IMG/VR virus record: IMGVR_UViG_3300013118_000321
Span: 41,156 to 105,155 of that record
Length of the DNA stretch: 64,000 nucleotides
DNA from: a virus
Reading direction: 5' to 3' (one strand)
Of the stretch, positions 24,801-35,800 are shown one piece after another (the stretch's first letter is position 1; each line of letters begins with the position of its first letter). The position numbers and the translations under genes were made by a program. Below the pieces are notes generated by a model, which saw only the letters and a program-made list of their open reading frames with translations, was not told where the DNA came from and made no database searches.

Positions 24801-25221
24801 TTTCTGCAGAGAATAAGTTAGTCACAACTGGTGTTAGCGTTAGGTCGTCCTCTAGGAGGATGTCGGTTCCTGGTAGTCCAGGTCTAATGTCTTCTCCCAA
24901 TTCTCTTGCAATGTTTGCGGCCGTGGAGGCGCGGTTAGAGTGCTCATATCCCAAGATAGGGGCATGCTCTTCTATCATTTCTGCGACTTCCTCTGTGGTA
25001 ACCTGTGTTCCTTCGTCAGTTATCATTGCAGCGTCAGCTTCGATCTGCGCTTGTGTCGTACCTGCAAGCAGATTCCCCGCTTCGGATATTGGTCCGCTGC
25101 TCGGCTGGACGAACCAAGGCGGCACGAGAGCATACCCCAAATTTTGAAGTCCAGGATCTACTTCCTCTTCTTCTTCCTCTTGCGCGATCTGTTCTGTAAT
25201 TTCACATGTATCTTCTGCCAT
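21814..25221 (-). CDS. Large structural protein, 1135 aa, with possible fibronectin-III-like segment
   Basis: The N-terminus is acidic (EITEQIAQEEEEEEVDPG) and then Ala/Glu-rich. The middle has aromatic-rich segments and long helices. Near residues 1010-1055 the pattern 'ISPNVKYYYVFRCIDIHNKV' followed by SNPGFIHEIELI looks like the last strands of a fibronectin type III domain, common in phage tail proteins. The extreme C-terminus (FKIRIRSKDTGKEIDIDVTF) is beta-rich. An AAGGA lies upstream of the ATG. Its place between two other structural proteins suggests a tail or neck component. No enzyme motif is seen and no family is recognised. Confidence 0.65.
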   Translation of the reverse strand: MAEDTCEITEQIAQEEEEEEVDPGLQNLGYALVPPWFVQPSSGPISEAGNLLAGTTQAQIEADAAMITDEGTQVTTEEVAEMIEEHAPILGYEHSNRASTAANIARELGEDIRPGLPGTDILLEDDLTLTPVVTNLFSAEKSTWVFSNGTIVGEGTQNIDIETIKFKSKPKELLAFSPLYRPYSFPSNIPNVLPQVGNGNLDVFDNVRWVSDKIWFNAGHVSGPHEYTSIDDAKAYHAARGADLYFINRRQGLGRYQWGMFYFDAKKRAYLSLVDESKLYSVPASDPSKWRFYDQAKNEPSLRNNLGFKVKNEVYVIECEANRGDNWKWSDYFYGHVPEQILEDMGIMRDRPDQLFIRNARRSATTVGNPLHWRNMYTVPHYREVAEGKSLNLFPVIPFYGDNRFFQQNSTEPITVAPAEGVVYTGKKVFVDYSTNVTDLLTKEESDFVDVGSDAYFDIRPVYSYYDCLYENIITPVVSELELPSPYQGATLMKALSNSRKEGVSTFLPEDFDEVRFSRLLAADRFYDLTILSDATPSDISSYELQNEQFRLIQNMMDGSTESQRAFVEHMAEYYGLNPGNEEKDILLSAIPRETLDDLYEQRYMNPMFVEMEFGKIKRSQVASALTSDGGDVIITDLMNTLSNRPSSESFASYVDQAIQTSLNQTAEVIPGDLIRHSDTIPMKTRMIDISDWWASFFKRATEDPEQSPVDKFATIFRLLKMKMKISNFVNNHARSYDQIMNGVPAKSEVMGFMIQKFKDEELISNFYIMSDNDREVEKFVDSQVKYGEVYEYRINRIVAIVGNRYTYHNCVSNFARAYEISREENSSTGQFDMPFGIRNQPCLRIGIIPTTQKRVVVVDSPPVFPDVEVIPFKNVSDKIMFTLRPNGGEYLSPPVILEEEDRMRYVNVALSQGLIDVEGDLDFESMQDQLLNDPANVKMIKHKSDDPTKTFQVFRTDEYPEKIGSFYDKKIATIESTADNATFLDRISPNVKYYYVFRCIDIHNKVSNPGFIHEIELIKINEAVRLSHKIVNAADLEALKTAKQQSTIDVRQFLMLRPNFDQKTLNLGTGKFSDWKRGLDSQSFIGDNTKEKLWKKRFKIRIRSKDTGKEIDIDVTFNLKLSEDQENKKVNLIC

Positions 25222-25257
25222 ATACTAAGTATTCCTTTTAATTATTATTTCTCATAC

Positions 25258-28200
25258 TCAAAACCTATATGCCGAGGTTGTGGGCCCAGAAGATCTGGCG
25301 GTACTTGCTGGGGCACGGTTGTATGATGTACTTCTCGGCGTTGCTGTTCTAACTCTCGACGTGGCGCGTGAACTTGCACTGGGTGCCCTAGAGACACGCT
25401 GTGTTGAAGTTGCTCTCGATGCCCTTGATGCAGTAGACGCAGTGGTGCGCGTTGCTGTACGCACTGCTGGGGACGTCATAGTAGATCGCATATCGGATCT
25501 AGGCGCTGCCGAACTTCGTGTTTGCATGCCTGTTCTTGGTGATGGACCTCTCTTTGATCCCTTTACCTTAACTGCACCCACATCTACATTGGTTGAAATG
25601 CTCACTTGTTTTTGTAATTGTGGCGCAGCTGGGTTTGCCACTGGTGCTGGTGGCAACGGAAGAACTGTTGTCGGTAACGAAACTCGATCATTTCGAAAAC
25701 TTCTGGCGGACTCTGCAAAAATTCTTCCAGTTGGAAAATTTGGTGCTGAAGTCTGTGGGATTTGCGGTATTTCTTCAACGGGCACCTGTCGAATAAAGTT
25801 AAGCAACCCTGGGTACATCCCCTCCTCCCTATTAAATCTGCTATCTTCATTTACCACATCGTTGCCGTCGGGTCTGTTATCCATAAGTCCGCACGCGACG
25901 TTGGAACTGATGAACTCCTCAATACCAGTATCTGATAGAGTCCTGTTCGATTCTTCAAGTCCTTTAATTGAATTGGAGTATTTAAACGATGCATCGGCCA
26001 TCTCTTCTGTTACTGAACTCATAAAATTAAAATAAACGTTATAAGATGGTATCGAAGAATTTTCGCCTGAATCGGATGCGTGGTGATTAGATTTATTCAT
26101 AGCGCCAATGATACCATTTGCAGAAGGTGCGCCATACCTTTTCTGGTACATTTTGATTTCTTGTACAAAATTACTAATTAGCCTGCCTTGCTCTGGAGCA
26201 GCCAATATCGCTCGGCGTTTACGACGCTTTCTCTTCATTTTTGGTCTTGAGGGTCCACGGCCGAGGCGTTTTGCTTCGTGATGAGATTTTGCTTCTTGTT
26301 GCCTTCTTAGGTCCTCTGCTTTCTCTCGGGCGCGAGCGGCTTGCTCTTCTCTATTCATCTCGTCTTCATCAAAAAACACTTCATCATCGCCGATAACAAT
26401 AGACATTGGGGTAATTCGGTCCATTGCAGCACCAACTGCCCCTCCTGGAAAGAACTTTGCTCTCTCCCTATTCAACCTATCTTCATATGTTTCCTCGGAG
26501 ACTTCAGGAATCCCCATACCTCTCTGTAGATCACCCTCTCCCCAAAATCTAAAAAACACCTTTTGAAGGGGATCCATTTCAATATAATTATCGCTCTCGA
26601 TAGCTCTCTCTTCATCTGTTGAACCATCTGGATTTTCTTCCACATTAGAGAACCATCTTTGCATACTCAACGTATTATCTCCCCTCGCTGAATATCCACT
26701 TCCTTCGTTAGATAGTGAGAACTTATATCCAATATCAAAATAATCCTCCAGATCCATAACAAGATCCTGGTATGTTTTAATAAAAGATTGAATTGTTTCT
26801 GGTCTGGCGTTGGAAGGATTAATCATATTATACATTGCAGTGTTGGCTGCATCCATAGACATCCCTTCTCTAGACATCAACAGATCCTTTGGCCTAGCAT
26901 TAATGCCAGCAAAGTTGCCCTCGTTCACAATACCTCTTTCGCCATCATTGCCCTGAACTGGATTTGAGAAATTGTACATACTAACTTCAGACTTTGCAAA
27001 AGCAACATCTATTAACTCTATATAATTACCAACATAACCTTGAAGATTGTACTTTCTTCTTGCTCGTCTAACAAAATCAGTAACTAACAGTTTGGATACC
27101 GTATTGTAATTCCCTTGCTGCAATGTCTCCCCATATTGTGGAGGATCTCTAACTTCATCCATACCAACTGGTTGTGTTGGATCTGTTTTTCTAATCATCC
27201 TAGAATCAAAGACAGGAATTGAAGATTCTTGTAGGTATAAATTTAATTCTTTTAAGTTTCTTCTTGCCGTTTGCAACAAGTTGATAAATCGATCTTTAGT
27301 TGGATCCTTTATTCTCAATTTAATTCCATACTGGAAAACTGCACCTGTTCCAAGATAATCCGCCACCTGTCTGTCTTCTATGAAAAACTTCCTTTTTACT
27401 ACCCCTGCCCACCCTGGAACTGCCAACTCTACTATCTTTGAATCGCGGTCTTCCTTGGTGACAATATTTCTTGCACTCACCCCACCTGTGGCTGCGGCGT
27501 TTTGCCCACTCGTAGCAACAACGAAATCCTCTTCTTCTATCTGATCAAACGGGATTCTTGTGGGTGCTCCGAGTTTGTTATGTCCGATCAACCTCTTGGT
27601 GACCCTTCTCCTCAGTACCGTTATTTCCAAAATATCTAAGAGAGCAGGGTACCCCAGCATCACGTTTGTTGGGTTTGACTTAACCAGATCATAGTACCTA
27701 GTTTGTTCGTATATCGATGCCATGTCAATAATGAATTCTATATTGGCAACCTTTTCAATCCTATCAAAATCAACAACGACTTCTTCTACATCGAAAAAAT
27801 CTTTATAATTCTTTTCTATCAAATCAAGAGAGGGGATTGAATCGTCAAATGTTTGAAACTCCGATGGCTGATAGTTCGTCTCCTTCAATCTCTCCATAGA
27901 TCGAAAGTCCTGTATCTTCGTCAATGGCACCTGGTGAGTGGTCAGCGCTCTACTGGAGTCTCGATGAGACAATCCTGTCATGAGTGTACCGTTTCCCATA
28001 CTATGAACAGGTCCATAATAAGGCACTTTCGTTATAGCGTCCTTATAGACTAGTGCTGTAGATTCTACGCGGTTGCCTCTGGTTATAACATCTGCAGTGA
28101 TGTCGCCCGTCATGTAACCCAACCTTCTTACTTCTTCTGATGACAATTCATCCAGACTTAAAGAACTGAAGTCAAAATAAGTAAAACAAATCATCGAAAG

Positions 28201-28809
28201 GTTTTCACAACGTCCAAAAAAGAGATTTTCAACTTTAAAGGTGTGTTCGTATGGAATAATGTTTATCAGGTTATTGTTGATATCATACTCTTGGTACTGT
28301 GAGTTTCTAACCTCAAAACCCAAAGTATCGGGCCTGGCGTCTTTGATTTGAAGTACCACTTTTTCAGTTGTTCTGTTTAACAATTGTACTGTTTGTTGCA
28401 GGTAGTTCTCGAATGTCGGCATTATTGAAGGCAAATCCAACCGCCACCCAAACGCATTGAAAGATCTTATTGTATTCAACATGGTCTCAAATGCGGCATT
28501 ATCACTAAACAGGAGTACAGCAACCTTCAAAGAAGACAGTATCTCGTCTTGTATTTGGTTTGGGTCCTCGTCTGGATTTTGATTGTTCGTTATAACGCCC
28601 AACCCCTCTTCGTTCAAAACGTCCCTAATTTGACAATCAACCGTTATTGCAGTTCCTGGACGGAACCTCCTGTCCTGAGATGCCCCCTCTGAAAGACCAG
28701 AAGCGAACCTGTTCGGTACCTTAGTATCCTCCAGTGTTATTCTGCGAGTGTATATCTTTGGGAGAAATTGTCCCACAATATCATCAGAATTTCTAAATCT
28801 TTGTGTCAT
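25258..28809 (-). CDS. Large structural protein with Ser/Thr/Arg-rich tail, 1183 aa
   Basis: The start is the ATG at 28809, placed just after TAGGAG at the stop of the previous gene. A GTG 21 bases upstream would overlap that gene and has no such site. The body (about 1-850) is mixed helix/beta without known motifs. A very basic patch, KMKRKRRKRR, lies near residues 860-870. The last 110 residues are low complexity, made almost only of Ser, Thr, Arg, Ala and Pro (for example SRASRATSTQRVSRAPSASS), probably disordered. It is flanked by virion-type genes and may connect tail parts or contact nucleic acid or membrane through the basic regions, but this is inference. I do not recognise a family. 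Confidence 0.65.
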   Translation of the reverse strand: MTQRFRNSDDIVGQFLPKIYTRRITLEDTKVPNRFASGLSEGASQDRRFRPGTAITVDCQIRDVLNEEGLGVITNNQNPDEDPNQIQDEILSSLKVAVLLFSDNAAFETMLNTIRSFNAFGWRLDLPSIMPTFENYLQQTVQLLNRTTEKVVLQIKDARPDTLGFEVRNSQYQEYDINNNLINIIPYEHTFKVENLFFGRCENLSMICFTYFDFSSLSLDELSSEEVRRLGYMTGDITADVITRGNRVESTALVYKDAITKVPYYGPVHSMGNGTLMTGLSHRDSSRALTTHQVPLTKIQDFRSMERLKETNYQPSEFQTFDDSIPSLDLIEKNYKDFFDVEEVVVDFDRIEKVANIEFIIDMASIYEQTRYYDLVKSNPTNVMLGYPALLDILEITVLRRRVTKRLIGHNKLGAPTRIPFDQIEEEDFVVATSGQNAAATGGVSARNIVTKEDRDSKIVELAVPGWAGVVKRKFFIEDRQVADYLGTGAVFQYGIKLRIKDPTKDRFINLLQTARRNLKELNLYLQESSIPVFDSRMIRKTDPTQPVGMDEVRDPPQYGETLQQGNYNTVSKLLVTDFVRRARRKYNLQGYVGNYIELIDVAFAKSEVSMYNFSNPVQGNDGERGIVNEGNFAGINARPKDLLMSREGMSMDAANTAMYNMINPSNARPETIQSFIKTYQDLVMDLEDYFDIGYKFSLSNEGSGYSARGDNTLSMQRWFSNVEENPDGSTDEERAIESDNYIEMDPLQKVFFRFWGEGDLQRGMGIPEVSEETYEDRLNRERAKFFPGGAVGAAMDRITPMSIVIGDDEVFFDEDEMNREEQAARAREKAEDLRRQQEAKSHHEAKRLGRGPSRPKMKRKRRKRRAILAAPEQGRLISNFVQEIKMYQKRYGAPSANGIIGAMNKSNHHASDSGENSSIPSYNVYFNFMSSVTEEMADASFKYSNSIKGLEESNRTLSDTGIEEFISSNVACGLMDNRPDGNDVVNEDSRFNREEGMYPGLLNFIRQVPVEEIPQIPQTSAPNFPTGRIFAESARSFRNDRVSLPTTVLPLPPAPVANPAAPQLQKQVSISTNVDVGAVKVKGSKRGPSPRTGMQTRSSAAPRSDMRSTMTSPAVRTATRTTASTASRASRATSTQRVSRAPSASSRATSRVRTATPRSTSYNRAPASTARSSGPTTSAYRF

Positions 28810-28813
28810 TCTC

Positions 28814-29866
28814 CTATTCACACTCCCCACTTGTATCTGGACTCAGGGGTGGAAGTTCCAGCACAGATGTCTTAAATCTTCTTGCGTCTTCTATTCCCTG
28901 CTTTATTCCATTCTTTAGTTTATTTGGATTTGTTCCAAAAAAGTCCAAACCAAACTCATCTGCAACTTCTCTGTCGACGAGCAACTCGAAATATTGTTCA
29001 ATATAATCCCTGGAAATGACACCTCTAGTATTTTTTGTGGTATAAATTCTCTTGAGAGATTCTACTTCTGCACTCCCTTGTTTATCTTTAACTTCTTTTG
29101 TTTCAACTTCAAAAAACTCTACTTCAAAGTTTTCCCGCTTGTAATCTGTAGCGCGCTCGATCAAACTAAGGACAAGAGCATTGTCCTCCACGGAAAGTCT
29201 CATATTGTCTGTAAACACTATCTCATCCTCGATTCCGCTATAGGTTACTCTGAACTCTTCGGGCGGTAGTGCATAGTCTGGGTCTGTTGATGGAATCGAT
29301 TCTGCTTTCAGGTTATAATCCACTTCCATAGTAAGTACGGGTCTTTTTATTCCCACGTTGGGCGATGAGGAACTCACATTAAATTGCGTCATCGTACCAT
29401 CCATTATGCTTTCCACATCCCAAGACGGGACAATCTGCTCGCCAAGGAGAGAGTTGCCGATCATGTTTCTTACGAGATTTCTATCATCAGCACCCATTTT
29501 CTCTTCGGTCAGGAAATCATTACCGTACAGTTCGCCAGCTGGCAGTTCCTCGATCCGTCCCGTTTTGCGAGCTTGCCATCCGAGACCCCTCTGTTTGTTA
29601 ATTTCATGCCCATTCAAAGTAAGGATCCTAGTTTCTACACCATCATGCTCATAGTGAGTTCTTACTCTTTGTGTTTCTTTTTGAATTCTTGTCGATGTCT
29701 CTTTTGCTTTTTCAGGCTCGACTCCAGCGTACTCTACATTGTATAATATTTCATCGTCGGAAAAAACATAATATACTGGTTTGAATTTACCTTTTGCTAG
29801 CAGGTACTTTCCTAATTGAGTTAGTTCTATATCTAATACATCTTCCTTCTTATTAAAAAACGACAC
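28814..29866 (-). CDS. Virion protein, 350 aa, with N-terminal motif shared with the 341-aa protein
   Basis: Begins at a GTG; a strong AAGGAG eight bases upstream decides this start. The first 50 residues (LDIELTQLGKYLLAKGKF...FSDDEILY) match the start of the 341-aa protein encoded at 20751-21776 (LDAVLTDTGRFRMARGDF...LGDDEIDY), so the two proteins share an N-terminal domain. The remainder is acidic, with beta and helical segments and no recognised catalytic motif. The gene lies directly after the 4178-aa gene and its stop is four bases before the next ATG. I infer a structural role, perhaps as an adaptor for larger tail proteins. No family name can be given. Confidence 0.65.
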   Translation of the reverse strand: MSFFNKKEDVLDIELTQLGKYLLAKGKFKPVYYVFSDDEILYNVEYAGVEPEKAKETSTRIQKETQRVRTHYEHDGVETRILTLNGHEINKQRGLGWQARKTGRIEELPAGELYGNDFLTEEKMGADDRNLVRNMIGNSLLGEQIVPSWDVESIMDGTMTQFNVSSSSPNVGIKRPVLTMEVDYNLKAESIPSTDPDYALPPEEFRVTYSGIEDEIVFTDNMRLSVEDNALVLSLIERATDYKRENFEVEFFEVETKEVKDKQGSAEVESLKRIYTTKNTRGVISRDYIEQYFELLVDREVADEFGLDFFGTNPNKLKNGIKQGIEDARRFKTSVLELPPLSPDTSGECE

Positions 29867-29871
29867 TCTTA

Positions 29872-32800
29872 TTACTCCTTACTAAATCCAACGAATCCAG
29901 ATGACTGCAAATCAAGGGGTTTGTACTTAAAATCAATAGAAGTACCAATATTAACTAGTTCAATTAACGAAAAGTAATCATATGGCCAGTTAAAACCATA
30001 CTCAAATATATCATTTTCCACACTAAGTTTCTTTTCAGGATGTCCGTCTGGAAGTTTGTCTAGTTTCTTTTTCTTAAAGTAATTCGTTTGTGCTTTCTGC
30101 TTAACCTTGAATACCATCCACTGGACGTCTTCATCAAACCCGCCATCCTCCATGAGGTCGGTTGGTCCGAATAGTTCATGATCAACCACTTGCGAACTAA
30201 TAATCCTAGAACCCTCTCCATAGTACGAATCCAAACCGACGTCGGGTGTCACATTTTGCCAAATATTTGCTACATCCTGACGTGAAAGCGTTACGGAAAA
30301 CTCAAATATATACATTGCAAATGGTTCAATAAATTTTGAAGTCGGATCATTATATTTTAAGAAGTTAAAGTGCGGTGGAATATTATAATCCATCATAGAT
30401 TTAACCATCTTGAAAATGGATCTTCTTGGTGTAATTGCTCTAGGTGGATCACCCAACCTATCACTCGATGCATCACCTGGTAAAGACCCTCCTGATCTGC
30501 GGGCAGCTGCATCGTCTAAAATATTCGCTGCTTCTCTCTGTTCACGGCGAGCATCTTCCGTGTCAAGTCTATATTCTGGGAATCCCAAATTTCTAACTGA
30601 CTGGTATACTTCCTCTTTTGGAAGTTTGAAGAACTTCTTTTCTCCATTAACAGTCTTAAAAGGAACTGCGATAACCGCCTCTTTGATTAATTTTGATGAT
30701 GGGAGCGAACCGATTTTGTTATATTCACGTTCTATCCCAAGTCCTATAAGTTTAGATAGGTCTCCCTTTGATCGATCTCTAGGTCCACCAATCCAAACAG
30801 ACGGGCGAGTCTTGCCTGTTATGCTGCCTGTCTGGTGCCAGATCCCTTTTATTTTCGGCAAAGTCTGTGTCGTTTTTGAAGTTCTTGGTTGATCAACATC
30901 TCCATCGGCGGTGCCAGTGAAGTTAAACGTAGGACACTCAAATCTAGTTTGAAGTACCAAAGAACTTCTATTTTCAATAATATCCCCTGTTTCAGAATTA
31001 TATGATTGAACAAAACTATCTTCATTAAATCCAAAACCACTGAAACTGGCACTAAGGTGCATGGCATGATCCCTGTTTACAGAAGCTGGTATCATCATAG
31101 TCACTGACGAGTCTGTGGTGGATCTTCCAGATCCCTTAGAAGACATGGACCCCGTTGCTGATACGAATCTCTCAAATTCGACAGTAGTTTCTGAAAGGAT
31201 TTGTCTTATTGAATTATATTGGGTATTTGAGTCTGGAGTAAATTTTAACGTCGCTTCTGCAAGACCGTCATAATGAGGCGGCAAATATGGTGCAAACCCA
31301 TACCCTAGTTTGTCATAATATCTTGGCAAGTTAATACCACCAGGCGTCTTGGTTTTGACTCGACCAACGTCGCACGGCGGGCCGAAAGCTGCTGGATTGT
31401 TATACATTGGATTATCACGACTTGTCCCGCGGCCGCTGCCAAGTATAACTCTTGCCTCATAGGTGCTCACACTGGAGTCGATTTCTTGTGGGACATCTGA
31501 TGACCTTATTGTCACACCCTTACTGTTTTCAATAAACAAGTTCAAACATTCTGCATAGAAATTACTTGCGGCGCGGGTGTACATCGTTGTTGTCGATGCT
31601 ATTGCATCAAGATCAAGTTTAGTTACGAGAGAAGACGAGTGCGCAGCGACACCACGGACGAAATCCGTATTTTGAACTGCACCCGTGACATTAAAACTGC
31701 CCGACCATACGGTTGGCCCAGACAAATCACCAGTCAATCTTCTCTTAACGGTATTGGCACCCAAGAGACTTGCGCTCGGATGAGGTTCCATTTCATAAAA
31801 CAACGTCTGATTTCCATCTTCTGTAGAAACTGTGGGCGGAGTGTATATCGCAGGATCTACAATTGCCTCAAACGGTATTCTTGTAACGGACTTTATCCCC
31901 GTGTCTATATTCAAACTCAGCGAAGTGGGTTCACTACCTATATCCATCGATCCAGTGTAAAAATGTTTATGATATTCTGGAGATCCTATTCTCGGGATCG
32001 AGGCGTCATCCGTAAAATTAAACTTAGAACCAACAACAAAAGTTGGAATAGTGTATGCCCCTGAAACAAAAGTGTTTGCGCTTCCAGATAGTCCAGCTGG
32101 GTGGTTGTCTCTCAAAGTAGACTCTACCATATAACCGTCTCGTGACCTGGTGGTTGTTCCAAGAACCTTCCAGTTGACACCTGCGTTGTCGCGGGCATTA
32201 GTCCACCAAGTTTTAAATGCTGGGGCGTCGTAAGTAGTTGATCCATTGCCCTCAATTTCGCCACCATTAAGAACATAATAGTATAGAGTATATTGTGCTG
32301 GATTTGTTATGTCAGTAATACCGTTCCACCTTCTTCTGGATCTGCTTGACCAACTCGGTGACTGATCCAGGGATCCAGACCAAGTCGAAAATCCATAAAA
32401 GGTGCCAGAAAGATGATTCGCCAATGTAGGGGCAGCAGTAGTGTCGGGGATCTTAGATTCGAAAGATCCTGATGAGGCAAGTATAGTTTTACCACTATAC
32501 AATGGAGATGCATGATTAAACACTGGTAAATTGTTTGTCATGCTAGCATCCGTCAAATAATCTGATGATGCATAAAGGCTTGACTTTGCCTTCATATACC
32601 CAGTGTCATTTCCAGGTCGGTACCATGCCACTAGGTTATCGTGTAAGGATCGAGGCAAGACAGTATATGGGTTTCTTGGACCTATTTGAGATCCGTGGTT
32701 TTTAGACTGAAACTTTGCGGATGAGGCGGTGTCGCCCTGCGATAGCGCACTGATCTGTGTTGCGCCAGCTGGTGGGTTGTCGGGATTAGATCCCCCAAGT

Positions 32801-35800
32801 GCATAAACAGAATATTTGTCTAATTGCTTATTGAAAACTAAAACTTCAGTCATGATGTTTTCAGAGGGTTTGGTTGTTGCTAGTCCGCGCTTCAAGGTTG
32901 AATCAACTGTATTTCCGAGAAATCCGAGGTCTACATTACTATCGGCATTTAGGGATTTTACTGCTCCTAGATGCGACCCTAGATAACAATTTCTTTCACC
33001 GTCCAAAACTACAGAAGCGGCGCTCGAACCATCAAGAGTAAACCCTGCTGACGAGGTTATTTCAGCGGCTGTGCTATATGGGCGACCATTAACAAAACAC
33101 TTAAAGTTGTCGACGTCGATCGTGTTTAAATCGAACTCCACATAATAATGGTTCCACCCAGGGTTGAATCTTGCTCCATCTGGTGGCGTGCACTTCATAA
33201 CGAAAAAATCCTTTCCATTTCCGCCAGCAGCAACAAAGTGGGTCTTAAACTTTTTATTTGCTCCAGTCTGGGCCTGGGCTTTGTTTTCAAATCCCGAATA
33301 AGTGAGAGAATCATTATCAATAGCATACCCAAGGTGAAAACCCTTCTTGAATGCAGCCTGATCTTCTACTTCTCCACTACCAAGCGAAATCACGGTACCA
33401 CACTGCTGGAGGGGGTAGAGCGAATCCATAGAGAAACTACGCCAATCCTGTTCTCGTCCTCGGGCATTAGTCATCGGCAAATACATCCAAAACGATACAC
33501 CAATCTTGTCATTGTGATTGCCGCTGGCGATGGACCCTGTCAGAGACTTAGCCCATTCGCTGCCTCCACCAATCTCAATTCTGTTTCTTGATAGATTGGG
33601 GTTTGCCTTCGGAAAATTATCAAAATCAGAACTTGAACCCGTCATCATATATGAAGTAACGCTGGCGGATTGGAACATGACACCATACTGGTTATATATC
33701 TTGTCTTCGTGGGGTTCGAAAATAGGATAATCAACCGAGATGCCCGACTTGATTGTATTAAATGCAATACCTGGAGCGTAATAAGGCGCTAACACGTTTC
33801 TCCATAATCCATCAGCATGCTGACTGTAAGAGGAACTAAATTCTGATGCTAATTGAGTCATTCTATCCGCAGGGTACAATCCCTTGTAAGGTAAAAATTT
33901 CTTTAATGCCTTACACTTCAGCATTAACCGCTGTGGAGTAGCGCTCTTTATTTCCAGCATCTGCTCTTCAACGACTTCAAAATCTTTTACAAAATCAGTA
34001 TGACTATAAATTTTATAAAAATTATCCATCGAACTATTGGATGGAGAGGCTGCTCCAGTGATGGTTAGGAAAGAGTCGTTACACGTAAAGTATGGATCGG
34101 CGCCACCTACGGTATTAATGTAGTGATCCATGTGCTCACTAATTCTGAATTCTGGCACCAAAGAAAAGTCCTTTGCTATCAACCGAGTCTGGTGGGCAAA
34201 ATCATTATAGTTATCAAAATTAAACGGATTTCGACCAGAGTGTTCTGGGGTCTTAAAGAATTGAGATCCGAACAGGTGATGATCTACCCTTTCGTCTTTC
34301 TTGTAGATATTTTGTATATGGTATCCGCCTGATTGATGTAGGAAATATGCGAACGTTCCACTTGCCTCTTCAAATCCATATGTAGGCGTGTTCGTATTGT
34401 TTGAGTTGCCAAACGATCCAGTGTAAAACCTGCCACGAAGATCTGCATAATTCGAAATCTTTGTTGTCGATATGACCGAATGGCCGGTTTCATCGAAAGG
34501 AGTAAACAATTCTTTCTTTGAATTTGTTGGCGTATATGTTCTTACTGAAGACGTTATAAACGATGCAGTCATGTCTGAGATGGCCATCTCCAGAGTATTA
34601 TTTACAACATTTAGATCTGCAAACGTATCACGTTCGATGGTCTTCATCTCAAACACATTCGGCGCCTTCATTGCCCATTGCCCAGAAATGTCGTTGGCAG
34701 CACTTGAACCCGTAACAACAGAAACAAATCGTATCTTCTGGTTAGTCAAAGACGCTGTAACTAGTACATCAACAAACTGATACGCTGTGTCGCTGGCGTA
34801 TGTGTCAATATCTCCAGAGGACGACCCTATTGTTGCAACAGTTCGGTACCCCCTATCACCACGAGACTGATCTTCGTCGCCGATTTGTACATAAAATGGC
34901 GTTGTTGATTTGTGGACAATACCGCCGCCAGCAGCTGTTGTGCTGGCGCCAGTCCTAAGTAGGAACGTAATCTTGCCAGGAAAGTCATATGAAGAAGTAG
35001 TTCGAACCCATCTATACAGCGTATGTTCAGAACTCTTAGGAGGATCATACATTGCCGAAACCGCAACAGACCGCCCAACAAAAGCCATTGGCGAAAGTCC
35101 CGATGGGGTTCCAAAATCATCTGACATCACTCTTGGCCCAACCTGTGCTTCGGTGACACTGTTAGTTGGACCACTAGCTGTTCCATAACTAGACCCATTA
35201 TAAGTGTGTGTTTTCCATCCTGGTGGTAGTCCTGGACTTGTGTTGAATCCGCTGCCTCCTATTGAATTATAATTGGTCGTGTTTGCTGCTTGGAAAAAAA
35301 GATCATTTTCGGGAAATACGTTCGTAGTATTGAGACCTTGATCATAAATCTTTCCTGCCGAATATGATGCAGACAAAATAAATCTTTGAACTGTGAAAGA
35401 GTTAGGCAAACTAGATGTAGCTTGCATTGGGAACGGTCTCGCGAAGACGGCACTTGCACTAGGAAAGTGTAAGTTATTGTGGAAAACAGAATAGTTCGCA
35501 AATAGCTCACCTGCGCCGTCAGCGCCCAAGTGATCAGATGTTGTCTTCAGCGCTGTTGTTCTAAAATTATCAGGTTCATCTAATGGCCAAATCGACATTC
35601 TCGGAATCGTATTTCCTTGTGAATTTGTTACGTTCGTTAACGTACGTTCGGATCGCACTGTTTTCCAAAAATCATCAGTTTTAAACTCGGTTCTTTGTCT
35701 AGTTCTCTCAAGATATGCATTTTCCTCTTTCGGAAAAATGTCCATATCAAACCTTGCCCAGTCTGTAACTGGTTTACTTAAATCAAACCCTCTCAACATA

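Noticed and set aside
25280-26035. 251-codon open frame on the plus strand
   Set aside because: It is antisense to the Ser/Thr/Arg-rich tail and basic region of the 1183-aa gene; the biased codons there remove stops from the other strand. No ribosome-binding site or known motif.
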